DNA from: Amulumruptor sp947039275
Lineage (GTDB): Bacteria; Bacteroidota; Bacteroidia; Bacteroidales; Muribaculaceae
Reading direction: 5' to 3'
DNA length: 40,074 bases
Assembly (NCBI GenBank): GCA_947039275.1
Contig: CAMQYL010000027.1
Location: 1-40,074, forward strand
The notes under the pieces: generated by a model
Database searches by the model: none
Seen by the model: only the letters and a program-made list of their open reading frames with translations
What the model was told of the DNA's origin: nothing
Part shown: piece after piece, positions 34,801 through 40,074 of the stretch
How the letters are laid out: each line of letters begins with the position of its first letter
How positions within the stretch are numbered: the stretch's first letter is position 1
Program-made: the position numbers and the translations under genes

Positions 34801-35016
34801 CATATTCAGTGAAATCATCATCATAAGGAAGTTGTCCCAGTGGTGATGGACTTAACGCTTTCACTGCATCAGCAGTTGTTTCAAATATCATTTATCGTTG
34901 CATCATCGCTGATTGGCTTTAAAGCATAAGTGAACGTCACTGCTCGGATTTGTGTTGTTTCATTAGCGGTATTTCTTCAAGGCAGTTAAAAGTAACAGAT
35001 ATGAACACTAATATTC
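34762..35016 (-). ncRNA. Candidate small RNA (about 250 nt)
   Basis: The segment is bounded by a consensus promoter and a rho-independent terminator with no stable reading frame of its own. The open frame starting at 34891 runs through the terminator stem into gmd, so it is not a separate gene. Local hairpins are visible: ACTGC-TGAT-GCAGT near 34871, and GTCC...GGAC near 34840. The 5' part has only very short frames, such as an 8-codon MKQHKSEQ. It does not show tmRNA, RNase P or SRP signatures. A 6S-like or regulatory RNA is possible. Confidence 0.45.
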
Positions 35017-35021
35017 CACTG

Positions 35022-35053
35022 CAAATTTAGCAAGGATGCAAAAGCTAAACAAA
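35022..35053 (-). promoter_or_regulatory. Minus-strand promoter (TTTG-N20-TAAATTTG)
   Basis: On the minus strand TTTG (35053-35050), a 20-bp spacer and TAAATTTG (35029-35022) reproduce the consensus with the same geometry as the ileS and hmu promoters. Transcription should begin near 35016. Confidence 0.75.
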
Positions 35054-35175
35054 TATGGTTCAGCGTTTTAACCCACTTTGTAAATCTTATATCCGTATTT
35101 GGTAAACATATCGTAAAATGTGTAAAGATTTACTAAAAACAGCGATATTGTACTATTATAGTAATAGAAGTCATT

Positions 35176-35400
35176 ATGTCAGAAATCGTACTTGCTGCTA
35201 CTTTCCCTAACATACAGGCAGCTGCCATAGCCAAAGGCATGCTGGATTCATATGGAATACCGAGTTTCGTAGATAATGAAATTATGTCTACAGTGTATCC
35301 GATAGGTTTTAATGCTCTCGGAGAGGCGAGACTGATGGTCAACGCTTCCGACCTTGACAGAGCATTGAAGCTGCTTGACGAGCACAGTGATATAAACTGA
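35176..35400 (+). CDS. DUF2007 domain protein
   Basis: 74 residues matching the small DUF2007 fold: EIVLAATFPNIQAAAIAKGMLDSYGIPSFVDNE, then EARLMVNASDLDRALKLLDE. Such proteins are annotated as putative signal-transducing proteins with a ferredoxin-like fold; no function is proven. It precedes the acetyltransferase gene by seven bases and is probably co-transcribed. Confidence 0.8.
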   Translation: MSEIVLAATFPNIQAAAIAKGMLDSYGIPSFVDNEIMSTVYPIGFNALGEARLMVNASDLDRALKLLDEHSDIN

Positions 35401-35407
35401 ATGCCAT

Positions 35408-35896
35408 ATGATACTGTACCGCAATGTGACCCCTGATGATGCGGCGGAGATATGCCGCATCTACAATCCCTTTGTGACAGATACTACTGTAAGTTTCGAG
35501 CAGGAACCGCTTAGCATTGATGCCATGCGGCAGCGCATCAAAGACATATCCTCGGAGTATCCCTACATCGTATGTGAGGCAGACGGAGGGATCGCTGGCT
35601 ACTGCTATGTGCATCCTTGGAAGGAGAGGGCTGCCTACGGCGGTACTATGGAGACCACTATATATCTTGACAGGCAATATATGCACCGAGGCATTGCCAA
35701 AGAGTTGATGACGCTGTTGATTGACCGTTGCCGCCATATGGGTTACCATTCACTGATTGCTTGCATCACGGCTGACAATGCTGACAGCTGCCATTTCCAC
35801 GAAAAACTTGGTTTCAAGCTCGTAAGCCATTTCAAAGCCGTAGGCCACAAATTCGGACGCGACCTCGATGTCGTCGACTACCAGTTGCTCCTCTGA
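35408..35896 (+). CDS. GNAT N-acetyltransferase, phosphinothricin-acetyltransferase-like
   Basis: 162 residues. The GNAT fold is seen in PDDAAEICRIYNPFV, AGYCYVHPWKERAAYGGTMETTIYL and the acetyl-CoA loop QYMHRGIAKELM. The N-terminal IYNPFVTDTTVSFE and the KERAAY segment are characteristic of the PAT/Bar/MnaT branch, whose members acetylate amino acids such as methionine analogues. The actual substrate is unknown. It is followed by a GTAG-headed palindrome 33 bp past the stop. Confidence 0.85.
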   Translation: MILYRNVTPDDAAEICRIYNPFVTDTTVSFEQEPLSIDAMRQRIKDISSEYPYIVCEADGGIAGYCYVHPWKERAAYGGTMETTIYLDRQYMHRGIAKELMTLLIDRCRHMGYHSLIACITADNADSCHFHEKLGFKLVSHFKAVGHKFGRDLDVVDYQLLL

Positions 35897-35928
35897 AGGC
35901 AAACAAATACCTATATATTACGATGCTT

Positions 35929-35952
35929 GTAGGGACATGCCACGGCATGTCC
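35929..35952 (+). repeat. Single GTAG-headed palindrome
   Basis: GTAG (35929-35932) is followed by GGACATGCCACGGCATGTCC (35933-35952), the same class as at 130, 1608 and 7133. It follows the acetyltransferase stop. Confidence 0.8.
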
Positions 35953-35991
35953 GCCTATCAGGCATTGTTTTGACATATGTCAATGAAAGAT

Positions 35992-36480
35992 GAGGGTGTT
36001 GCAGAACTCAGACATCAGGCAACAAACACCGTCAAATTTGTAGGGTCGCGATCCAATGCTGTTGAATTAGGCATGAACAATGAATCCGATAGAGGAGGCA
36101 CGTCGGAGACGTGGCAGTTGTGCGTAACCCCATGCACGGAGCGTCAGCGAACGTACATGGGGGTACCGTATGCTCCTGTAGAATCAACCTCGGAGAGGTT
36201 GTGGCACGCATGATTATGTTTGTAAGTCATTGATTTAAAATGGAAGACAAGAATGGCGGTGCAGGAACGCGGCTACGCCCCAACCTCTCCGAGGTTGATC
36301 ATAATAGCATATCATCTGACCCCATGTACGTTCGCTGACGCTCCGTGCATGGGGTTAATCACGGCTGGCACGTCTCCGACGTGCCTCTTATATTGGACTC
36401 ATCGTCTTTGCCGGATTCAACAGCATTGGGTCGCGACCCTACTTTGGTATAAATTGACTGTTCTGCAACACCCTCCCTAC
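35992..36480. repeat. Nested inverted-repeat stack 4 (five mirrored modules)
   Basis: Outer arms GAGGGTGTTGCAGAAC (35992-36007) are inverted at 36460-36475, with CTAC at 36477-36480. Moving inward: GTAG-GGTCGCGA...AATGCTGTTGAAT (36040-36068; mirrored 36415-36442); GCACGTCGGAGACGTGGCA (36095-36116; mirrored 36367-36387); a CCCCATGCACGGAG...TACATGGGG palindrome (36126-36164; mirrored 36319-36356); GTAG-AATCAACCTCGGAGAGGTTG (36178-36201; mirrored, without an adjacent GTAG, 36281-36299). The apex is about 36205-36280. Each module is palindromic and the order is exactly reversed on the right. Confidence 0.85.
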
Positions 36481-36539
36481 GACTCGGATAAACGCATTGA
36501 CATTGTTAGCGTTTGCCGCATAGACTAAGGGGGGATACA

Positions 36540-36582
36540 ATAGAAACAACAAGGGGTGTCTTGATTTCAAGACACCCCTTGT
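36540..36582 (-). terminator. Rho-independent terminator of the OmpA/TPR lipoprotein gene
   Basis: A 16-bp perfect stem with almost no loop (ACAAGGGGTGTCTTGA with its complement, 36549-36564 and 36567-36582) lies 24 bp past the stop on the minus strand. It is followed by TTGTTTCTATTG, moderately T-rich. Confidence 0.75.
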
Positions 36583-36605
36583 GATATTTGGGATGGAATC
36601 GCTTA

Positions 36606-38291
36606 TCAGAGATTGCCGAGATTGAAGGCGGAAAACTCGAGGTCGGTAGCGGCTTGAGCTGCCATGTTGCGGTCGAGTGAGATAGCCTTGCGGAGGTTTG
36701 TCATTACCTCAGACTCGTTGTTGGTGCGGGCTCCTACTATGGCTTTGAGGTAGTAGGTGGTCGCATCAGGAGTGATGTTGTTGAGGATTTTCTGGGCTGC
36801 ACTGTAGTTCTTGTTGAGAATCTGTGCCAGGGCGGCATTGTTGCTCTGAGTATCACCGAAAGCACGGAGAGCCTGAGAGTTGTCGCCTTCCATCAGATAG
36901 TATGTGCCTAATGCACCACCGAGACCGTCGACATCGGCTGCCTGTCCGAGTTTCTGCTGTGCAGTCTGCATATCGTTATTGACGAGTGCCAGCAGAGCTT
37001 CGTTCATGGCGATTTCCTTGGCGGTAGGATTGATAGACTTGGCTTTGGCAAACTGGGCGTTAGCTTTGTCGTATTCTCCGGCTGCATAGTAGAGATTGCC
37101 GAGGTTGTTATACGCGCGGTAGTCATCGGGATACTGTGCGATGGCGGCTTCGTAGATAGCCTGTTTGCGAGCCTTGTCGTTTGTCAGGTTTGCTGCATAG
37201 AGGAGCTCGTCGACTGAGAGATCTTTGGGGCTCTTGTCAAATGTTGCGTTGATCTGCTCGTCGCTGCGTCCGATTACGTTGACAGATGCAGTCAGGCGAG
37301 AACGACGCAGCTTGGGAAGGATGGTCTCGGCGAGCTGGTCAAAAATGCTTGACATGTTGCGTATTTCCTGTTCGCGTTGTGCAGGATCCTTATACATTGA
37401 CAGTACGGAGAGGATGAGTTGCTTGTCCTGGATATCGCTGGCAGCAACGAGTTCCTGGAAACCTTCCCAGTCCTCAGGTGTAAACTGGGCGGTCAGTTCG
37501 CCGAAACTTGAGATTCTGTCCTTCTTGAGCTGATCGTTGAGATACTTTGAGGTGTTAGTCTCACGGTTCTCAGCAAGCTGGGTGTTAAATTCCAGAGAGC
37601 CTTCAGGCGAAGCATACGAGGAGATGTTGATTTCTTCAATCACACGGGCGGTATCCTGAGCGGCTTTCTTAAGGTCAGATTTGAATGCGTTCATCCCTTC
37701 GGAGTTTGTCTCGCCAGAGCGCACATTTGCCTGGTTGATGAGGAAGTGGATATCAGCTTTGTATTTTTCGTTGACTATGCGCTGGTACTTGTCTGCGGCA
37801 GCTGCGGGATTCACTGTGCCGGCGTCTGTCAGAGCGGCTGTTGCCACTACGCCGTTAGCCACCTTGACTGATGGGAGAACGTATTGTTTGTTGCCCTGAC
37901 GCACATTGAAATCGAGATATAACTCGCTCTGACGCATTTCGGGCTGATAGACGTAGTTGACCGGAATAGTCATTGTGCCGCCGTTGTCGTAGCTTATGGT
38001 GGGGTAGTTGCCTCGCACCTTTTCGCCCTCAAACATGACAGGGGCTGACTTCAACTCGCCATTGGCAAATTTGAGGGTAGGAGTAACTGTCAGTTCGGCA
38101 TTTTTCACAAAGAATTTCTGAGGCACGCGGGCTGTCACAGTAGCAGGCACGTTCTGTCCGACAACCTCAAGCGGCTGTGGATTGCATGAGAAATACTCGG
38201 ATTTGAAATCTTTCATCTTTGACGAGCACCCTGCGAGAGTCATTGATCCCACAGCCAGCGTCAGCAACGAGCATTTGGAGTAGATGTTCAT
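36606..38291 (-). CDS. Lipoprotein with OmpA-like and TPR domains
   Basis: 561 residues. A lipoprotein signal is clear (SMTLAGC, C22). A beta-rich N-terminal part (to about 200) is followed by an OmpA-like peptidoglycan-binding segment (INISSYASPEGSLEFNTQLAENR), then tetratricopeptide repeats (YRAYNNLGNLYYAAGEYDKANAQFAKA and following). The plan suggests an outer-membrane lipoprotein that ties the envelope to peptidoglycan and assembles partners through TPRs. The upstream frame to 38369 is rejected because the lipoprotein signal starts at 38291. It is monocistronic with its own promoter and terminator. Confidence 0.75.
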   Translation of the reverse strand: MNIYSKCSLLTLAVGSMTLAGCSSKMKDFKSEYFSCNPQPLEVVGQNVPATVTARVPQKFFVKNAELTVTPTLKFANGELKSAPVMFEGEKVRGNYPTISYDNGGTMTIPVNYVYQPEMRQSELYLDFNVRQGNKQYVLPSVKVANGVVATAALTDAGTVNPAAAADKYQRIVNEKYKADIHFLINQANVRSGETNSEGMNAFKSDLKKAAQDTARVIEEINISSYASPEGSLEFNTQLAENRETNTSKYLNDQLKKDRISSFGELTAQFTPEDWEGFQELVAASDIQDKQLILSVLSMYKDPAQREQEIRNMSSIFDQLAETILPKLRRSRLTASVNVIGRSDEQINATFDKSPKDLSVDELLYAANLTNDKARKQAIYEAAIAQYPDDYRAYNNLGNLYYAAGEYDKANAQFAKAKSINPTAKEIAMNEALLALVNNDMQTAQQKLGQAADVDGLGGALGTYYLMEGDNSQALRAFGDTQSNNAALAQILNKNYSAAQKILNNITPDATTYYLKAIVGARTNNESEVMTNLRKAISLDRNMAAQAATDLEFSAFNLGNL

Positions 38292-38332
38292 AGTTACAAA
38301 AGTAATAATTGATGTGATGTCTTTTAGACTTA

Positions 38333-38340
38333 CAAATATA
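38333..38340 (-). promoter_or_regulatory. -7 element (TATATTTG) of the OmpA/TPR lipoprotein gene
   Basis: TATATTTG on the minus strand, about 42 bases before the ATG at 38291. No TTG is found at the expected upstream distance; a CAGCCG/CGGCTG inverted repeat (38351-38376) occupies that place. Confidence 0.5.
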
Positions 38341-38416
38341 AACCTTTTTTCAGCCGTTTGTTGTCGCAATCGGCTGATGAAACTTTTTTTAACTTTTAAT
38401 AAAGCCGATTTATCCC

Positions 38417-38424
38417 TACATTTG
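38417..38424 (+). promoter_or_regulatory. -7 element (TACATTTG) before tRNA-Gly
   Basis: TACATTTG fits TAnnTTTG and lies 20 bp before the tRNA. The -33 region is T-rich without a TTG. Confidence 0.5.
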
Positions 38425-38443
38425 TATCAGCAAAAGCACTGAT

Positions 38444-38519
38444 GCGGTAGTGGCTCAGTTGGTAGAGCATTGGCTTCCCAAGCCGAGGGTCGCGGGTTCG
38501 AGCCCCGTCTACCGCTCCA
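38444..38519 (+). tRNA. tRNA-Gly (anticodon CCC)
   Basis: All arms fold: acceptor GCGGTAG with CTACCGC, D-arm GCTC/GAGC, anticodon stem TTGGC/GCCGA with loop TTCCCAA (anticodon CCC), T-arm GCGGG/CCCGT with TTCGAGC, then discriminator T and an encoded CCA. It reads glycine codon GGG. An integrase gene lies 218 bp downstream in the same direction, so the 3' end is a likely attachment site. Confidence 0.95.
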
Positions 38520-38659
38520 ATATTTAAGTTGTTGATTGTCAACAGATTAGTTGATATTATGATAACTTGTTAATAGCTGGATTTTGATGGTGTAAGTCAA
38601 AAAAAAGACCAATACAATCTTGCATTTATGCGTTTTTTGACGCATTTGCATTCTTTTAA

Positions 38660-38689
38660 TTGCAAAATGTTTGCAAATGGTTTGCAAAT
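38660..38689. repeat. Three phased TTTGCAAA boxes upstream of the integrase
   Basis: TTGCAAA begins at 38660, 38671 and 38682, a period of exactly 11 bp, about one DNA turn. The second and third boxes are the longer TTTGCAAAT. They lie 50-80 bp before the integrase ATG, where arm-type integrase, excisionase or autoregulatory sites would be expected. Confidence 0.65.
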
Positions 38690-38737
38690 AAATGTCCTGA
38701 AAAAGGTCGCGAGATTTGTTTTGGCAGACTTATAACC

Positions 38738-39967
38738 ATGGTATCTATCAAACTTTATCTTGATTGTAGAGTCCCTAAAGCTAACGGCACAAATCCCCTC
38801 AAGATTGCAATTTCTTCTAACAGGAAAACTCGTTACGTCCCGCTTGGTATCTTTCTATTAAAGGAACATTGGGACGGGACTAACTATGTGGTAACTGCCG
38901 ATAATTCCAATGCCAGACTCCTGAATCTAAGCATTAGCCGCAAATTCGTAGAAGCGGAGGCTGTAGTATTAAAATTGGAAGCATCGCAAAATGACACCAT
39001 ATCCTTAGATGAATATGTTGATGCGATATCCTATGCCCTCAATGGCAAGTCGCTTCGCAAAAGACAGCCTAAAGTCATTACTTTTGTTGATAAACTGATG
39101 GAGATTGCAAACTCTCCCTCAAGAAAAGAAAGTACAAGACAGCTTTATCGTAATACCCTTGCTCGGTTAAAGGCTTTTAATCCCGCTATTGAAAAGGTAG
39201 CTTTTGAGGAAATTGATAAAGCATGGCTTATTAAGTTCGATGAGTTCCTTGCTCAGACTGCTCCATCAAAGAATTACAGGAACATCCATCTGAGGAATAT
39301 TCGAACGGTATTTAACGCAGCCCTTGATGATGAGATTATAACTTGTTATCCATTCAGACGGTTTAAAATACGACCAGTGCCAACTCGAAAAAGAGCTTTG
39401 TCAGTAGAAAAACTGAGGGAGCTTTTTACGTACCCGGTGGAGGATTATGCTATCAGATATGTTGATTACTTTAAGTTGATCTTTTGTCTGTGCGGCATCA
39501 ATGTCATTGACCTATGCAATCTCACAGAGATTCATGATGGACGGATTGAATACACCAGGGCTAAAACAGGTCGGTTGTATTCAATTAAGGTAGAACCGGA
39601 AGCGATGGCAATCATTGAAAAATACAGAGGCAAAAAGTTTTTATTGGATGTCTATGACTCCTATGCCGACCACAGAGACTATATTAAAAAAATCAACAAG
39701 GCATTACAGCGCATCGGCCCATTTGAACGGCGAGGACTTGGTGGGAAAAAGATTATTGAACCACTGTTCCCTGGGTTGACATCTTATTGGGCACGTCATA
39801 CATGGGCGACTATAGCAGCATCACTTGACATTCCCAAGGAGACCATTGCAGCAGCTCTGGGACATGGAGGAAATACAGTGACTGACATCTACATCGACTT
39901 TGATCAAAGAAAGATTGATGAAGCAAATCGCCGTGTGCTTGATTGGGTCTTTTACGGCATCAAGTAG
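38738..39967 (+). CDS. Tyrosine recombinase (integrase)
   Basis: 409 residues in the usual Bacteroidetes layout: an N-terminal arm-binding domain (VSIKLYLDCRVPKANGTNPLKI), a SAM-like core-binding domain (about 105-200) and a catalytic domain. The catalytic residues follow the R..K..HxxR..H/W..Y pattern: FCLCGINVIDLCNLT (Arg box region, with no canonical Arg beside it), TRAKTGR, YWARHTWAT (HxxR-like, with R and H visible), LGHGG and the nucleophile in VTDIYIDFD. The ATG at 38738 is preferred to 38660, which lies in the box repeats. Its position beside tRNA-Gly suggests the integrase of an element that extends rightward. Confidence 0.85.
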   Translation: MVSIKLYLDCRVPKANGTNPLKIAISSNRKTRYVPLGIFLLKEHWDGTNYVVTADNSNARLLNLSISRKFVEAEAVVLKLEASQNDTISLDEYVDAISYALNGKSLRKRQPKVITFVDKLMEIANSPSRKESTRQLYRNTLARLKAFNPAIEKVAFEEIDKAWLIKFDEFLAQTAPSKNYRNIHLRNIRTVFNAALDDEIITCYPFRRFKIRPVPTRKRALSVEKLRELFTYPVEDYAIRYVDYFKLIFCLCGINVIDLCNLTEIHDGRIEYTRAKTGRLYSIKVEPEAMAIIEKYRGKKFLLDVYDSYADHRDYIKKINKALQRIGPFERRGLGGKKIIEPLFPGLTSYWARHTWATIAASLDIPKETIAAALGHGGNTVTDIYIDFDQRKIDEANRRVLDWVFYGIK

Positions 39968-40074
39968 ATATCCCACATATCCCACATATCCCACATATCC
40001 CACATATCCCACATATCCCACATATCCCACATATCCCACATATCCCACATATCCCACATATCCCACATATCCCA
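39968..40074. repeat. 9-bp tandem repeat (ATATCCCAC) running off the window
   Basis: The unit ATATCCCAC is repeated about 12 times without visible error, from the first base after the integrase stop to the window edge. The true length is unknown. Because the unit is a multiple of three it reads as Gly-Tyr-Val on the minus strand, which creates a spurious frame into the integrase gene. Confidence 0.95.

Larger units (their letters stand above)
34744..35175. other. Intergenic region holding a probable minus-strand small RNA
   Basis: No protein gene is supported between gmd and the DUF2007 gene. The region contains a minus-strand promoter (35022-35053) and terminator (34760-34800), described separately. 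From 35054 to 35175 I see only A/T-rich sequence with a short palindrome around 35150. Confidence 0.6.
35897..36605. other. Repeat-filled intergenic region
   Basis: This 709-bp gap contains a single GTAG palindrome, a 0.49-kb nested stack and a minus-strand terminator. No gene is supported; frames crossing it are read through palindromic modules. Confidence 0.75.

Noticed and set aside
34664..34891. Minus-strand 75-codon frame beginning MIFETTADAVK
   Set aside because: It runs through an intrinsic terminator and into gmd on the opposite strand; a small RNA fits better, though a short peptide cannot be excluded.
35977..36213. Plus-strand 78-codon frame in the stack at 36 kb
   Set aside because: It translates through palindromic modules that recur inverted on the other side; repeat content explains it.
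39821..40066. Minus-strand frame with repeated Gly-Tyr-Val
   Set aside because: It is the 9-bp tandem array read as codons and then antisense to the integrase; no start context or known product.
39968..40074. CRISPR array
   Set aside because: The units are contiguous 9-mers with no spacers and no cas genes are near.

Overview
The window looks like chromosomal DNA from a gut-type member of the order Bacteroidales, probably family Muribaculaceae. The order-level call rests on promoters of the form TTG-N20-TAnnTTTG, A/T-rich leaders without clear Shine-Dalgarno sites, a TonB receptor with a carboxypeptidase-regulatory-like N-domain, DUF4296 and HU-CCDC81/SPOR proteins, and an ileS-dksA-lspA run. 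The family is an inference from the dense intergenic palindromes and was not tested.

Layout. 0.25-3.9 kb (minus strand): KdsC phosphatase, a Rossmann/DUF2520 protein, a nitroreductase and a HU/SPOR protein. 4.1-5.0 kb: a secreted beta-rich protein. 5.4-6.4 kb (minus): a LuxR-type regulator fused to a YtfE/RIC-like hemerythrin domain. 6.6-15.3 kb (plus): a complete hmuYRSTUV-type haem operon made of lipoprotein, TonB receptor, membrane-anchored CobN-like chelatase and three membrane proteins (polytopic, MotA/TolQ/ExbB, DUF2149). 15.4-16.3 kb: an anchored transglutaminase-like protein. 16.6-23.4 kb (plus): two tandem phosphatidylserine-decarboxylase-like proteins, a GadC-like antiporter, an MFS transporter and a DcaP-like porin. 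This set could carry out amino-acid decarboxylation coupled to antiport, using a pyruvoyl enzyme where GadB would normally sit; it is my best candidate for an undescribed system. 23.4-30.7 kb (minus): a CorC/HlyC protein, then ileS-dksA-lspA-DUF4296-hypothetical. 30.8-35.9 kb (plus): folP, cdaA, a MIP18-family protein, lpxH, gmd, a DUF2007 protein and a GNAT enzyme, plus a likely minus-strand small RNA at about 34.76-35.02 kb. 36.6-38.3 kb (minus): an OmpA/TPR lipoprotein. 38.4-40.07 kb: tRNA-Gly(CCC), a tyrosine integrase and a 9-bp tandem repeat, which look like the left edge of an integrated element continuing past the window.

The main non-coding theme is a large family of GTAG-headed palindromes. 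GTAG followed by a hairpin is the hallmark of REP elements moved by RAYT/TnpA-REP proteins. Here they occur singly, as inverted pairs (REPIN-like), and as 0.16-0.5 kb nested stacks in which successive palindromes on the left are mirrored in reverse order on the right. One pair lies inside the hmu operon.

Functionally, the hmu genes could carry haem from the surface lipoprotein and receptor to a periplasm-facing chelatase energised by an ExbB-like complex. The divergent di-iron regulator and a palindrome lying exactly in the hmu promoter spacer are the obvious control candidates. All functions are read from sequence motifs; no database search was possible.
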